Position numbers and translations under genes: made by a program. DNA of 64,000 nt from JACVRW01 sp963812915 (GTDB lineage: Bacteria > Actinomycetota > Thermoleophilia > Solirubrobacterales > Thermoleophilaceae): positions 434,001-498,000 of the forward strand of contig CAWEXB010000003.1 in assembly GCA_963812915.1 (NCBI GenBank). Direction: 5' to 3'. Shown piece by piece: positions 8,163 to 17,545 of the stretch. Under the pieces are notes generated by a model, which was given only the letters and a program-made list of their open reading frames with translations, made no database searches and was not told the DNA's origin. How positions within the stretch are numbered: the stretch's first letter is position 1; every line of letters starts with the position of its first letter.

Positions 8163-9575
8163 CTACCCCTTGACCACGCCGATCGGTCGAAGCCGCACCA
8201 CGCGTCCGGCCAGACCCGCCCGCTCCACGATCTCGACCACCTTGTCCACCTCCTTGTAGGCGAAGGGAGCCTCCTCGGCGAGACCTCGGTTCGAGGGAGA
8301 GCGCACTGTGATGCCGTCCTCCTCGAGGCGCCGCCGGAGCTCCGCTCCCTTGATCTGCTTGCGCGCCGCAGTGCGGCTGAGGCGGCGCCCGGCGCCGTGG
8401 CACACGGTGCCGAACGAGTGCTCCATGGCTCCCGGGCGGCCGACCAGGACATAGCTGGCCGTGCCCATGCTGCCCGGAATGAACACGGGCTGGCCCGCCT
8501 CCCGGTAGCGCTCGGGGATCTCGCCCGAGCCGGGCGGGAAGGCCCGCGTCGCGCCCTTGCGGTGAACGCACAGCTCGCGGTCGCCGTGGCGTTCGAGCTT
8601 TGCCACGTTGTGGGCGACGTCGTAGACCTGTCTCGTGCCTGCGGCGGCCTCCTCACCCAGCGCCTCCGCGATCGCCGCGCGGACGCGCAGCGCGATCAGC
8701 TGACGATTGGCCCAGGCGAAATTGGCGGCGGCCGCCATCGCCGCCAGATAGGAGCGTCCCTCCTCGGAGGAAGCTGGCGCGCACGAGAGCTGGCGGTCGG
8801 GCAGGCGGATGCCGTAGCGGCCGCTCGCGGCGTCGAAGCGCTTCACGAAGTCGGTGCAGACCTGGTGGCCAAGCCCGCGCGAGCCGGAATGGATCAGCAC
8901 GGTGACCTGGCCCTCCGTCAGCCCGAGATCACGAGCTGCCGCTCGGTCGTGCACCTCGTCCACCCGCTGAAGCTCGACGAAGTGGTTTCCCGAGCCGAGC
9001 GTGCCGAGCTGATCGGCTCCCCGCTCCCGCGCCCGCGCCGAGACGGCCGACGGATCGGCGCCCTCCAGGCGCCCCTGCGACTCGGTCAGTTCGACGTCTT
9101 CCGTCCCGACCCCCTCGAGCGCACGCGGTCCGTCCGCGAGCACCCGGTCGAGCTGAGCCGCGGTCAGCGAGAGCCCGGAACCGCGTCCGGTCCCGGCCGG
9201 CACGGCACGCGAGATCTCGTGCACCAGCGCCTCGCGGCGGTCGCCCAGCTCGTCGACCGCGAACGGCGCCGCCAGCAACCGCACGCCGCAGTTCACGTCG
9301 AAGCCGACGCCGCCGGGCGACACGACGCCGTCGGGCAGCGCGGTGGCCGCGACACCGCCCACCGGGAACCCGTAGCCCTGGTGCACATCGGGCATCGCGA
9401 GCACCGCGTCGACGACGCCGGGCAGCGTCGCCACGTTGCGCAGCTGCTCAAGCGAGCCGTCCGCGCCGATCGCATCGAGCAGCTCCGCGTCGGCGAACAC
9501 TCGCCCCGGTACGCGCATGGCGCCGCTCGCCGGCAGCTCCCAGATGACCTCGCCGACCCGGCGCAGCTCAGACAT
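8163..9575 (-). CDS. rtcB: RtcB RNA ligase
   Basis: 470 residues. RtcB joins a 2',3'-cyclic phosphate or 3'-phosphate RNA end to a 5'-OH end using GTP and Mn2+. Metal and guanylate residues are present: D93 and C96 in GFDVNCGVRLL, N197/H198 in GSGNHFVE, H229 in HSGSRGLGHQV, H322 in AHNVAKLERH, and the guanylylated His H393 in CHGAGRRLSR. Length matches the family. Its start overlaps the archease stop by 8 bp, as expected for a functional pair, because archease promotes RtcB guanylylation. Confidence 0.95.
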   Translation of the reverse strand: MSELRRVGEVIWELPASGAMRVPGRVFADAELLDAIGADGSLEQLRNVATLPGVVDAVLAMPDVHQGYGFPVGGVAATALPDGVVSPGGVGFDVNCGVRLLAAPFAVDELGDRREALVHEISRAVPAGTGRGSGLSLTAAQLDRVLADGPRALEGVGTEDVELTESQGRLEGADPSAVSARARERGADQLGTLGSGNHFVELQRVDEVHDRAAARDLGLTEGQVTVLIHSGSRGLGHQVCTDFVKRFDAASGRYGIRLPDRQLSCAPASSEEGRSYLAAMAAAANFAWANRQLIALRVRAAIAEALGEEAAAGTRQVYDVAHNVAKLERHGDRELCVHRKGATRAFPPGSGEIPERYREAGQPVFIPGSMGTASYVLVGRPGAMEHSFGTVCHGAGRRLSRTAARKQIKGAELRRRLEEDGITVRSPSNRGLAEEAPFAYKEVDKVVEIVERAGLAGRVVRLRPIGVVKG

Positions 9576-9963
9576 CCAGCACCACCCGCGCGCGCCAGCC
9601 GCCCTCGCTCCGCTCGAACCGGAGGCGGTGGTAGGTCACGCCCTTCACGAGGTGCGGTGGATCGCCGGCGCGGCCGTGCACCAGCGCGCTCAAGCCGCCG
9701 TCCGTCAGCTCGAGCGAGGCCAGGCGATCGGGCACGAGCCCACGCGTCTCGCCAAGGAACGCCAGCTCTCCCAGCCAGTCCGTGAGCAGAGCGGCGCGGT
9801 CGCTGCCGGTCAGCGCGACCGGTATCTCGATCCGCTCTTGCGACTGGTTGCCCGACAGAAGCTCGCGCATGGCGTGGAAGGCCGCCTCGAAGATACCCCG
9901 CTCGCTCTCAGCGTCGAGCTCGAGCTCCAACTCTCCGGTGTGTTCGATCCAGCGAAACGACAT
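9568..9963 (-). CDS. archease (RtcB cofactor protein)
   Basis: 131 residues from ATG 9963, with GGAGAG about 6 nt upstream. It begins MSFRWIEHTGELELELDAES and ends FERSEGGWRARVVLDV. Archease is a small metal-binding activator of RtcB; the N-terminal HTxE/D-type motif and acidic strand are present. The same frame is open upstream into the LigD-type polymerase gene with no stop between, so it could also be the C-terminal domain of a fusion. The internal ribosome-binding site argues for separate initiation. Confidence 0.88.
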   Translation of the reverse strand: MSFRWIEHTGELELELDAESERGIFEAAFHAMRELLSGNQSQERIEIPVALTGSDRAALLTDWLGELAFLGETRGLVPDRLASLELTDGGLSALVHGRAGDPPHLVKGVTYHRLRFERSEGGWRARVVLDV

Positions 9964-10896
9964 CGAGGGCTCTCCGGGCATGAGCACGATACGGCGCCCT
10001 CCCCTCCGGGCGCGCCGGTCAGCGCATCGCTGGAGCTTCCGCCGAGGGCCGCCGAGGCCGCTGGCGTAGGACTGGATGTCCTCCCACGGATCGCCCTTCG
10101 CGGCCAGCCGGCGGAGCACGGTTTTCACCGTCCAGCGGTCCGGCCGCAGCTTCGAGTCGGAGAGCTCATCCCAGGCGATCGGCGTCGCGACCGGGGCGCC
10201 GGGCCGGGGGCGCACCGCGTATGGGGGCACGGCCGTCTGGGCGTAGGCGTTGCGCGCCACGTCAATGAGGATGCGACCCTCGCGCTTCGCCTTGCGCATC
10301 TCGACGGTCAGCTCGTCCGGGTGGCGCTCCGCCAGCACGCCGGCGGCGGCGCGGGCGAACTCGCGCACCTCGTCGAATCCCAGCCGCCGGCGCACCGGGG
10401 TCCACACATGGACTCCCTTGGAGCCGGTGACCTGAGCGAAGGGCGCGAGGCCCAGCTCCCGGAGCAGCTCTCCGGTCCAGCCGGCGGCGCGGCGCACGGC
10501 CGCAAAGTCGCCGGCGGGCGGGTCGAGGTCGAACACGATCCGGTCCGGCTGCCACACGCGGTCCGCGCGCGAGAGCCACACGTGCGGCGTGATCGTGTTC
10601 TGGCCCACCAGGTACACGAGCGTGTCGGCGTCCTTGACGAACGCGTGCGTGACGGTGCCGCCCGCCTTTGGGACCTCCACACGCCGCACCCAGTCGGGGA
10701 AGTAGTCGGGGATGTCCTTGTGGAAGAAGCCCTTCTTCTCAATTCCATCGGGGAATCGCTGGAGGCTCAACGGGCGCCCCTTCACGTGGGGGAGCATCCA
10801 CTCAGAGACGCGCTGGTAGTACGAGGCGAGGTCCGCCTTGGTCACCCCGTCGCCTGGGAAGAGGACCTTGTCCGGATGGGTGATCTCCACCTTCAT
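9568..10896 (-). CDS. LigD-type polymerase domain, frame continuing into archease
   Basis: Starts at ATG 10896, overlapping the ligase stop as ATGA. The first 310 or so residues are a LigD primase-polymerase domain: DLDPP with metal Asp D123 and D125, GSKGVHVWTP with H163, and the closing DPWEDIQSYASGLGG. This domain fills gaps and adds ribonucleotides at double-strand breaks. A stop is normally expected just after the RRKL motif, but here the frame runs on through about 20 basic residues into archease. In the +1 frame a TGA sits at 10019-10021, so one indel would restore separate genes. Fusion or sequence error cannot be decided here. Confidence 0.8.
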   Translation of the reverse strand: MKVEITHPDKVLFPGDGVTKADLASYYQRVSEWMLPHVKGRPLSLQRFPDGIEKKGFFHKDIPDYFPDWVRRVEVPKAGGTVTHAFVKDADTLVYLVGQNTITPHVWLSRADRVWQPDRIVFDLDPPAGDFAAVRRAAGWTGELLRELGLAPFAQVTGSKGVHVWTPVRRRLGFDEVREFARAAAGVLAERHPDELTVEMRKAKREGRILIDVARNAYAQTAVPPYAVRPRPGAPVATPIAWDELSDSKLRPDRWTVKTVLRRLAAKGDPWEDIQSYASGLGGPRRKLQRCADRRARRGGRRIVLMPGEPSMSFRWIEHTGELELELDAESERGIFEAAFHAMRELLSGNQSQERIEIPVALTGSDRAALLTDWLGELAFLGETRGLVPDRLASLELTDGGLSALVHGRAGDPPHLVKGVTYHRLRFERSEGGWRARVVLDV

Positions 10897-11849
10897 CGCG
10901 GACGCTCCCGCACCACCTCGCGGGCGGGCTTGTCGTCGCGCAGGCCGAGATAGCGGGGGTGGCGCAGCCGCCCGTCGCGGGTCCACTCGCTGAAGGCGAT
11001 CTGAGCTACGAGCTCGGGGCGAACCCAGCGGGTGTGGCGAGGGAGCGGGTGGACGTCCACGAACGGCGGGTCGTCCTGCTCGAGCCGGCGCATGCGTTCA
11101 CCCAGATCCTTGAGCGTCTTGCGGTCGAAGCCCGTGCCGACCTTGCCCGCGTAGCGCAGGTCGCCGTCCTCGTAGTAGCCGACGAGCAGCGCGCCGAAGT
11201 CGGTGCGCGATCCCTTCGGCGCGGTGAAGCCGCCGATGACGAGCTCCTGCTCGGCGTGGCACTTCAGCTTCAGCCAGTCGCGCGAACGGCTGCTGCGGTA
11301 GGGGCTGTCGGCGCGCTTCGCGATCACACCCTCGAGGCCCTTCTCGCAAGCTTCGCGGAAGAGCTCCTCGCCGCGCTCGTTGCGATGCGGCGTGAAGCGG
11401 ACCGGGCCGTGAAAGGACAGCGCGCGGCGCAGGCGCGACTTGCGCTCGCGCAGCGGGAGCCCGCGCAGGTCCTCGCCCTCGTGGCGGAGGAGGTCGAAGA
11501 CGTACAGGAACACCGAGACGCCCGTGCGGCGAGCCGCGGCCGGATCGCTCAGCTGCATGCGCCGCTGCAGGCGGGAGAAGCTCGTGACGGCGCCGTCGAA
11601 GGCCACCACCTCTCCGTCGACCACGAAGTCGTCACAGCGCTCGCGCTCGAGCGCCTCGACCAGCTCCGGGTAGGAGCCGTTCATCTCACGCCCGGTGCGT
11701 GAGAGCAACCGCACCGTCTTCCCCTCGCGAAAGGCGAGGCAGCGAACTCCGTCGAGCTTGCGCTCGAAGATCCAGTTCGGGTCCGAGAACGGCTGGTCGG
11801 CGAGGACGGCCTTCATGGGCTCCACGGGCTCGTGGGTATACCTGAACAT
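10893..11849 (-). CDS. ATP-dependent DNA ligase, LigD/LigC-like catalytic domain
   Basis: 318 residues. The adenylated Lys is K31 in ERKLDGVRCLAF (motif I). Further nucleotidyltransferase motifs are SRTGREMNGSYPEL, VVDGEVVAFDG (motif III), FDLLRHEGEDLRGLPLRERK, EGVIAKRADSPYR (motif IV) and WLKLKC (motif V), followed by an OB-fold. No nuclease or polymerase domain is fused. This is the standalone ligase of a split LigD end-joining system; the polymerase follows with ATGA coupling. No Ku gene is visible in the window. Confidence 0.93.
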   Translation of the reverse strand: MFRYTHEPVEPMKAVLADQPFSDPNWIFERKLDGVRCLAFREGKTVRLLSRTGREMNGSYPELVEALERERCDDFVVDGEVVAFDGAVTSFSRLQRRMQLSDPAAARRTGVSVFLYVFDLLRHEGEDLRGLPLRERKSRLRRALSFHGPVRFTPHRNERGEELFREACEKGLEGVIAKRADSPYRSSRSRDWLKLKCHAEQELVIGGFTAPKGSRTDFGALLVGYYEDGDLRYAGKVGTGFDRKTLKDLGERMRRLEQDDPPFVDVHPLPRHTRWVRPELVAQIAFSEWTRDGRLRHPRYLGLRDDKPAREVVRERPR

Positions 11850-11860
11850 CCGCCGACCAC

Positions 11861-12763
11861 CTACCCCCGGCGCAGCGGCTCGATCGTGATCGGCCCCTCA
11901 TGGCGCTCCTCCACCTGGAGCGTGGAGTGCTCGATCCCGAAGCGGTCGTGCAGCAGCTCGGCCAGCTGGCGGCGGTGTGACTGCGTGTCGCAGCCCGAGC
12001 GCACGGTTATGTGGGCGGACAGCGCCGGGAAGCCCGAGGTGACCTCCCACACGTGAAGGTCGTGCACCTCCACGACGTGCGGCGCGGCGGCGAGAGCGTT
12101 CCCGATCTCGTCGGGGTCCAGGTTCCGGGGGGCCGCCTCCAGAAGCACGCGGCCCGAGTCGCGCAGGAGGCCGTATCCCGAGCGCAGCATCAGGGCCGCG
12201 ACCATCAGGGCCGCGATGCCGTCCGCGCGCGAGAAGCCCGTGGAGATGACGACGAGGCCCGCGATCGCCGTCGCAACGAACGCGAACAAGTCCGTGAGCA
12301 CGTGCTGGAAGGCGCCCTCCACGTTGAGGCTGCGGCGGTCGGCGCCGGCGAGGATCGCGGTGGCGGCCAGGTTGACCGCGATGCCGGCCACCGCGACCGC
12401 GAGCACCGGGACGCCCTCGACGTCGGGCGGGTCGATGAGCCGACGTATGCCCTCGTAGACCACCACGGTGGCAAGGGCCACGAGCGTGGCTCCGTTCACC
12501 TGCGCGGAGAGGATCTCGGCGCGGCGTAGGCCGAAGGTGAAGCCACCGCCGGCGGGACGGCGAGCCAGCCGCGCGGCGAGCAGGGCCAGCGCGATTGCGC
12601 CGGCGTCGGTGAGCATGTGGGCGGCGTCGGAGAGCAGCGCCAGGGAGGACGCCAGCAGGCCGACCACGACCTCCACGGCCATGAAGACGAGGATCAGAAC
12701 GAGCGCGGCGATCAGCCGACGAGAGTCCGTCGCCCGTGGGGAGTCGTGGTGATCGTGCGCCAT
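11861..12763 (-). CDS. cation diffusion facilitator metal exporter (CzcD/ZitB-like)
   Basis: 300 residues from ATG 12763. Six transmembrane segments; both metal-site HxxxD motifs are present (H49/D53 in AAHMLTDAGA and H154/D158 in QHVLTDLFAF), plus D46. The His-rich N-terminus (MAHDHHD) and the C-terminal ferredoxin-like domain (HVVEVHDLHVWEVTSG) are typical. Zn2+/H+ antiport is the usual activity. It ends 11 bp before the ligase start on the same strand and may share the transcript. Confidence 0.94.
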   Translation of the reverse strand: MAHDHHDSPRATDSRRLIAALVLILVFMAVEVVVGLLASSLALLSDAAHMLTDAGAIALALLAARLARRPAGGGFTFGLRRAEILSAQVNGATLVALATVVVYEGIRRLIDPPDVEGVPVLAVAVAGIAVNLAATAILAGADRRSLNVEGAFQHVLTDLFAFVATAIAGLVVISTGFSRADGIAALMVAALMLRSGYGLLRDSGRVLLEAAPRNLDPDEIGNALAAAPHVVEVHDLHVWEVTSGFPALSAHITVRSGCDTQSHRRQLAELLHDRFGIEHSTLQVEERHEGPITIEPLRRG

Positions 12764-12852
12764 CGATCCTGATGGTCGCACGCCGTCGTTTTCGTCCCGC
12801 CTCGCAGGCGGGACGCGCGTTACGTCTCGACGCGATCGCTACGAGTTCCGCA

Positions 12853-13638
12853 TCAAGGCGCCGGCGCCGTTTCCGCCGGCGGCTGGGCGGGCGTCGTCTC
12901 GCTTGGGGCCGTCCGGGGGGTGGGCGCCTCCGTTTCCGTCGGCGGAGGGGTGGTCTCGGTGTCCGGGGGCGGCTGCTCCTCCTCGGTGGATGGCTGCGTC
13001 TGCTGGCGTTCCTGCTCCTCGCTCGTGTCCGTCTCCTCGCTGGTGTCCGTCGGCTGCTGCCGGTCGGCGTCGGAGCTCTTCTTGCCGCCGATGCCCAGCG
13101 TCGTGCGGTTGCCGCTCTTTCCGATCGAATCGCCCGCGATCAGCTCGGTCGTGGTGAAGAGGACGACTCCGGCGACGAACGCGATCGCCGCCGTCGTCGC
13201 GACGACGCCCACGGCGATCCGGCGGGCTGGCGGCCGCGAGGTCTGGCGATAGACGCGCACGGGGCCGGGGGCGCCCACCTGCGGGGCGTCGGGATCGGGA
13301 GGGATGTCCGGACCCGGGCGTGGCGCTCTACCGCGGGCGGCCGGGTCGGACGGGGCTGGGGCGCGGAGGTCTCGCCCGGCGTGAGGCGCACCAGGGTCTG
13401 GAACGGCGGAGCCGTCGGTCGTCAATTTCTGCGCGATCCGCTCGGTCGGGCGGTTGAGCAGCTCGCTCAGCAGCGTCACGAAGACGGGGGTGACCGCCGC
13501 GGCAATCCAGGTGCCCGCGATCCACAGCTGCGAGGTCACGGCGGCCGCCGTTGCGGACGCGACGCTTGCTATGACGAGCGTGCGCAGGTTGAGGCGGCGC
13601 TCCTCCTCGCGCTCACTAGTGCGCGGGGACGAAGCCAT
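12853..13638 (-). CDS. membrane protein with Thr/Glu/Pro-rich extracytoplasmic tail
   Basis: 261 residues from ATG 13638. Charged N-terminus, a hydrophobic region around residues 20-50 (two short helices), a basic/Pro-rich middle, a further membrane segment near residues 165-185 (AVGVVATTAAIAFVAGVV), then a long Thr/Glu/Pro/Gln-rich low-complexity tail ending AETAPAP. The tail looks like a wall-spanning stalk. No enzymatic domain recognised. Confidence 0.7.
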   Translation of the reverse strand: MASSPRTSEREEERRLNLRTLVIASVASATAAAVTSQLWIAGTWIAAAVTPVFVTLLSELLNRPTERIAQKLTTDGSAVPDPGAPHAGRDLRAPAPSDPAARGRAPRPGPDIPPDPDAPQVGAPGPVRVYRQTSRPPARRIAVGVVATTAAIAFVAGVVLFTTTELIAGDSIGKSGNRTTLGIGGKKSSDADRQQPTDTSEETDTSEEQERQQTQPSTEEEQPPPDTETTPPPTETEAPTPRTAPSETTPAQPPAETAPAP

Positions 13639-13697
13639 CGCTCGCACCATAGCGAGACGTCAGCCCGCCCGCGGACCCGCGCTAGGGTGCCCCGCGG

Positions 13698-15062
13698 ATG
13701 GCCGACTCGCCGACGCACGAAGCGGACCTGGTCGTGGTCGGCGCGGGGCTCGCCGGCCTGGCCGCGGCCCGGGAGGCCGTCGCCTCGGGGACGTCCGTGG
13801 TGGTAGTCGAGGCGCGCGATCGCGTGGGCGGCCGTGTGCTGAACCACGACGTCGGGGGCGGGGAGGTGGTCGAGGTCGGGGGCCAGTGGATCGGTCCCAC
13901 TCAGGACCGCCTGGGGGCGCTCGCGGAGGAGCTCGGGGTGGAGAGGTTCGCCACTTACGCCGAGGGCGAAAACGTGATCGAGTATTCGGGCAGCGTACGG
14001 CGGTACAAGGGCACGATCCCGCGCATCAACCCGCTCGTGCTGCTCGACGTCCAGCGTGCACAGCGGAAGCTGAACAGGCTCGCTCGCCGGGTGCCCCTGG
14101 AGGCGCCGTGGCGGACGCGCGACGCGGCCAGGCTCGACGGCCAGACCGCAGCCACGTGGATGCGACGGAACCTCGCGACCCGCCCCGGACGCGCGCTGCT
14201 CGAGCTTGGCATCGAGGCGGTGTGGGCGGCGCAGCCGGAGGACATGTCGCTGCTCCACGTGCTCTTCTACATCCACTCGGCCGGCAGCGTCGAGATCCTG
14301 TTCGATACCGAGGGCGGCGCGCAGCAGGACCGGTTCGTAGGCGGCTCCCAGCTCGTGCCGCTGCGGATGGCGGAGCAGCTCGGGCGCGAGCGGCTGGTGC
14401 TCGGCTCCCCGGTCCGGCGGATCGAGCACCGCGCCGACGGTGTAACGGTCCACGCCGACGGCGCCGTCGCCCGCGGCAGACGCGCGATCGTCGCGCTCGC
14501 CCCCACACTCGCGGGACGGGTCGCGTACGACCCGCCGCTGCCGGGATACCGCGACCAGCTCACCCAACGCATGCCGCTCGGCACGGTGGCCAAGTGCATG
14601 GCGATCTACGACGAGCCGTTCTGGCGGGCGGAGGGGCTCTCGGGCCAGGGCACGAGCGACATCGGCCCCGTCAAGCTGACCTACGACAACTCTCCGCCCG
14701 GCGGCTCGCCGGGGGTCCTGCTCGGGTTCCTCGAGGGCCGGCACGCGCGCGAGCTGGGACGCCGGCCCGCGGACGAGCGCCGCGCCGCCGTGGTCGACTG
14801 CTTCGCCCGGCTCTTCGGCCCTCGCGGGGCACGGCCGGAGGCCTACGTCGAGCGTCTTTGGGCGGAGGAGGAATGGTCGCGCGGCTGCTACGGCTGCCAC
14901 ATGCCCACGGGCGCCTGGACAAGCTACGGACCCGCGCTGCGCGAGCCGCTTGGCCCGCTGCACTGGGCCGGCGCCGAGTACGCGACGGTTTGGAACGGCT
15001 ACATGGAGGGCGCAGTACGCGCGGGCAGGCACGCCGCGCGCGAGGCGCTCGAGCGTCTCTAG
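13698..15062 (+). CDS. flavin-containing amine oxidase
   Basis: 454 residues. The FAD-binding dinucleotide motif is VVVGAGLAGLAAA (about 12-24), followed by EARDRVGGR (about 38-46) and GGQWIGPTQDR (about 63). Near the C-terminus GPLHWAGAEYATVWNGYMEG is the second FAD contact of the monoamine-oxidase family. Length is normal. It oxidises an amine, unidentified, with release of H2O2. It is monocistronic and followed by a strong terminator. Confidence 0.92.
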   Translation: MADSPTHEADLVVVGAGLAGLAAAREAVASGTSVVVVEARDRVGGRVLNHDVGGGEVVEVGGQWIGPTQDRLGALAEELGVERFATYAEGENVIEYSGSVRRYKGTIPRINPLVLLDVQRAQRKLNRLARRVPLEAPWRTRDAARLDGQTAATWMRRNLATRPGRALLELGIEAVWAAQPEDMSLLHVLFYIHSAGSVEILFDTEGGAQQDRFVGGSQLVPLRMAEQLGRERLVLGSPVRRIEHRADGVTVHADGAVARGRRAIVALAPTLAGRVAYDPPLPGYRDQLTQRMPLGTVAKCMAIYDEPFWRAEGLSGQGTSDIGPVKLTYDNSPPGGSPGVLLGFLEGRHARELGRRPADERRAAVVDCFARLFGPRGARPEAYVERLWAEEEWSRGCYGCHMPTGAWTSYGPALREPLGPLHWAGAEYATVWNGYMEGAVRAGRHAAREALERL

Positions 15063-15134
15063 CCGCGTTCGATCGACAGTCGTTTAGGCCCAATTGCTCC
15101 CGGTACCTGCCACAGCAGGGACTCGAACAGCAAT

Positions 15135-15180
15135 AGGCGCTGCGCCCGCATTCCCCCAGGCGCTGCGCCCGCATTCCCCC
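15135..15180. repeat. 23-bp tandem repeat, two copies
   Basis: Two exact copies of a 23-bp unit beginning AGGCGCTGCGCC and ending CATTCCCCC lie back to back between the amine-oxidase gene and its terminator. Confidence 0.85.
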
Positions 15181-15187
15181 CGACCCG

Positions 15188-15216
15188 CGCCGGGGCGCCC
15201 CTAGGGCGCCCCGGCG
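15188..15216 (+). terminator. strong hairpin terminator
   Basis: Perfect 13-bp inverted repeat CGCCGGGGCGCCC / GGGCGCCCCGGCG with a 3-nt loop, followed by TCGTTCT. It lies about 125 bp after the amine-oxidase stop and insulates the sugar-uptake locus downstream. Confidence 0.7.
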
Positions 15217-15307
15217 TCGTTCTGAACCCGACCTTAATGGTCTAGCCCGAGCCAAAAGGGGTAACTGACCTACGACTGAGGTGTCAAAGGTGGAGGGGGA
15301 TAGCGCG

Positions 15308-16598
15308 ATGAAGGGCCTGCGGCTGATGGCGATCGCTGCCGCGATCGCCTCGCTGGCGATTGCCGGCTGCGGCGACGACGACGACGACGGAGGCGGTGGA
15401 GGCGGAGGCGGAGCTCCCGACGCCGAGAGCGTCACTCAGGCGAGGGCCGAGGGGGACGTCACGTGGTGCATCGGCAAGGACACGACGGGCGCCTTCAGCA
15501 CCGTCGTCGAGAACTTCAACAAGGCGAACCCGAACGCGAACGCGCGAGCTGCTCCAGCTGCCGACGGCGGCCGACGAGCAGCGCCGCCTGCAGATCCAGC
15601 GCCTGCGAGCGGAGTCGGCGGAGTGCGACGTGCTCGGCATGGACGTGATCTGGACCGCCGAATACGCCGCCCAGGGCTGGCTGCTCGACGTAACCGAGGC
15701 GCTGAACGAGCGCAAGGACGAGTTCATCCCGGCGACGGTCGAGACGACCGAGTACGAGGGCAAGAACTGGGCGATCCCGTTCAACACGAACGCCGGCTTC
15801 ATCTACTGGCGCACCGACGAGGCCGGCGACCAGCCGCCTCAGTCCTGGGAGGACATGTACAGCACAGCCCAGCAGGACAACGGCATCGTCTACCAGGGCG
15901 CCCAGTACGAGGGCCTGACCGTGAACTTCCTGCGAGCTGCTCTACAGCGCCGGCGGCACCGTGGTCGAACGACGACGCCACGGAGGCGACGGCCGACTCG
16001 CAGGAGACGCGCAACGTGCTCGAGTTCATGCAGAAGGGGATCGACGACGGCGCGGCCCCCAAGGCCGTGACGACCTACATGGAGGAGGAGTCGCGACGGG
16101 CCTTCGAGGCCGGCAACGGCGACCTACATGCGCAACTGGCCGTACGCGTACGCGCTTGGCAAGGAGTCGAAGATCGCCGACGACTTCGACGGTAACCACC
16201 TTCCCGAGCTACGGGGGCGACCCCGGAGCGGGCGTGCTGGGCGGCTACAACCTGGCCATCTCGGCCTACTCGAAGAACCCGGAGGGGACGCTCGCATTCG
16301 CGAACTTCGCGACGAGCCCCGAGGCCCAGGTGATCCAGGCGTCGAAGGCGTCGCTGCCGGCGGTGTTGACCGAGGTCTACGACGATCCGCGAGGTGACGA
16401 AGGCGCTGCCGTTCGCCGACGAGCTGCTGCAGGCGGTCGTGAGCAGGCGAAGCCCCGGCCCGGTGACGCCCGTGTATCCGCAGGTCAGCGAGGCGATCTA
16501 TAACAACGTCTTCGCGCGTCCTGCAGGGCGACATGTCGCCCGACGAGGCGGCGACGACGATGAACGACGAGATCCAGCAGGCGCTCGAGACCTTCTAG
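15308..16598 (+). pseudogene. sugar ABC transporter substrate-binding lipoprotein, multiply frameshifted
   Basis: Start ATG 15308 (GGAGGGGG upstream). The N-terminus is a lipoprotein signal with lipobox LAIAGC (Cys21). The body, read across at least nine one-base frame changes (15545, 15933, 15967, 16124, 16191, 16390, 16440, 16462, 16517), gives a full-length binding protein of about 425 residues: MDVIWTAEYAAQGW, YEGKNWAIPFNTNAG, GGYNLAISAYSKNPEG, RPVTPVYPQVSEAIYNNV. These match trehalose/maltose-type binding proteins. No nonsense mutation is seen in the composite frame. It is either non-functional or mis-sequenced. Confidence 0.75.
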
Positions 16599-16601
16599 GG
16601 C

Positions 16602-17544
16602 ATGGAGGCTGCCACCGCCAGGCTCGGCCGGCGACCGGGGGAGGCGCCGCTACGGAAGTCGGGGAGCGGCGCCTCGCGGCGGCGATGCTGGCGCCGGCGC
16701 TGGTGGTCATCGCGGCTGGTCGGCGCCTATCCGATCGGGTACGCGATCTGGCTGTCGCTGAACGAGTACAGCGTCCGGGTGCCCGGCCTGTCGCGCTGGG
16801 CCGGCTTCGGGAACTACTCCGAGGCGCTCGGCTCGTCCGAGTTCTGGGAGGCGTTTCAGCACAACGTTCATCTTCACGGGGATCTCGGTGACTCTCGAGC
16901 TCTGATCGGCATCGGGATGGCGCTCGCGATGCACGAGGCCTTCAAGGGCCGTGGTCTGCTCCGGGCCGTGGTGCTCGTGCCGTGGGCGGTGTTGACCGTG
17001 GTGACGGCGATCACTTGGCGCACGATCTTCGAGCCCAATCTCGGGCTTGCGCCGCAGGCTGCTGGACACGCTGGGACTCCCGGGTGCGGACGTAGTCTGG
17101 CTCGGCGAGAGGGGCTACGCCTTAGCCGTGATGGTGCTCGCGGATGTCTGGAAGACGGCGCCCTTCATGGCGCTGCTGCTACTGGCCGGACTCCAGGTGA
17201 TCTCCGAAGGATCTCTACGACGCCGCGAAGGTCGACGGTGCCACCACCTGGCAGCGCTTCAGGCGCATAACGCTGCCGCTGCTCAGGCCGGCGATTCTCG
17301 TCGCGCTCATCTTCCGCACGCTCGACGCGCTGCGGATCTTCGACCTGCCCTTCGTGCTCACGCGCGGCTCGAACGGGACGCGACGCTGTCGCTCGATGGC
17401 CCACCAGGAATTCGACGCTTAACCGGAACATTGGAGTTGGGCGCGGCGCTGTCGGTGCTGACCTTCGTGATCGTGATGGCGGTCTCGTTCATCTACATCC
17501 GCGCGGTTGGCGGCAACATCCGGTCGCTCGCGGAGGAGAAGTGA
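16602..17544 (+). pseudogene. sugar ABC transporter permease (MalF-like), multiply frameshifted
   Basis: Start ATG 16602, 3 bp after the binding-protein stop. The composite frame yields a MalF/UgpA-type permease of about 310 residues: YPIGYAIWLSLNEYSV, LLRAVVLVPWAVLTVVTA, and the ATPase-contacting EAA loop DAAKVDGATTWQRFRRITLP, then IRAVGGNIRSLAEE at the end. Frame changes were located near 16661, 16718, 16869, 16903, 17046, 17208, several between 17370 and 17410, and 17436. Confidence 0.75.
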
Positions 17545-17545
17545 G

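Noticed and set aside
15100..15130. Minus-strand TTCGAGTCCC resembling a tRNA T-loop
   Set aside because: The T-stem does not pair and no anticodon or acceptor arms can be drawn.
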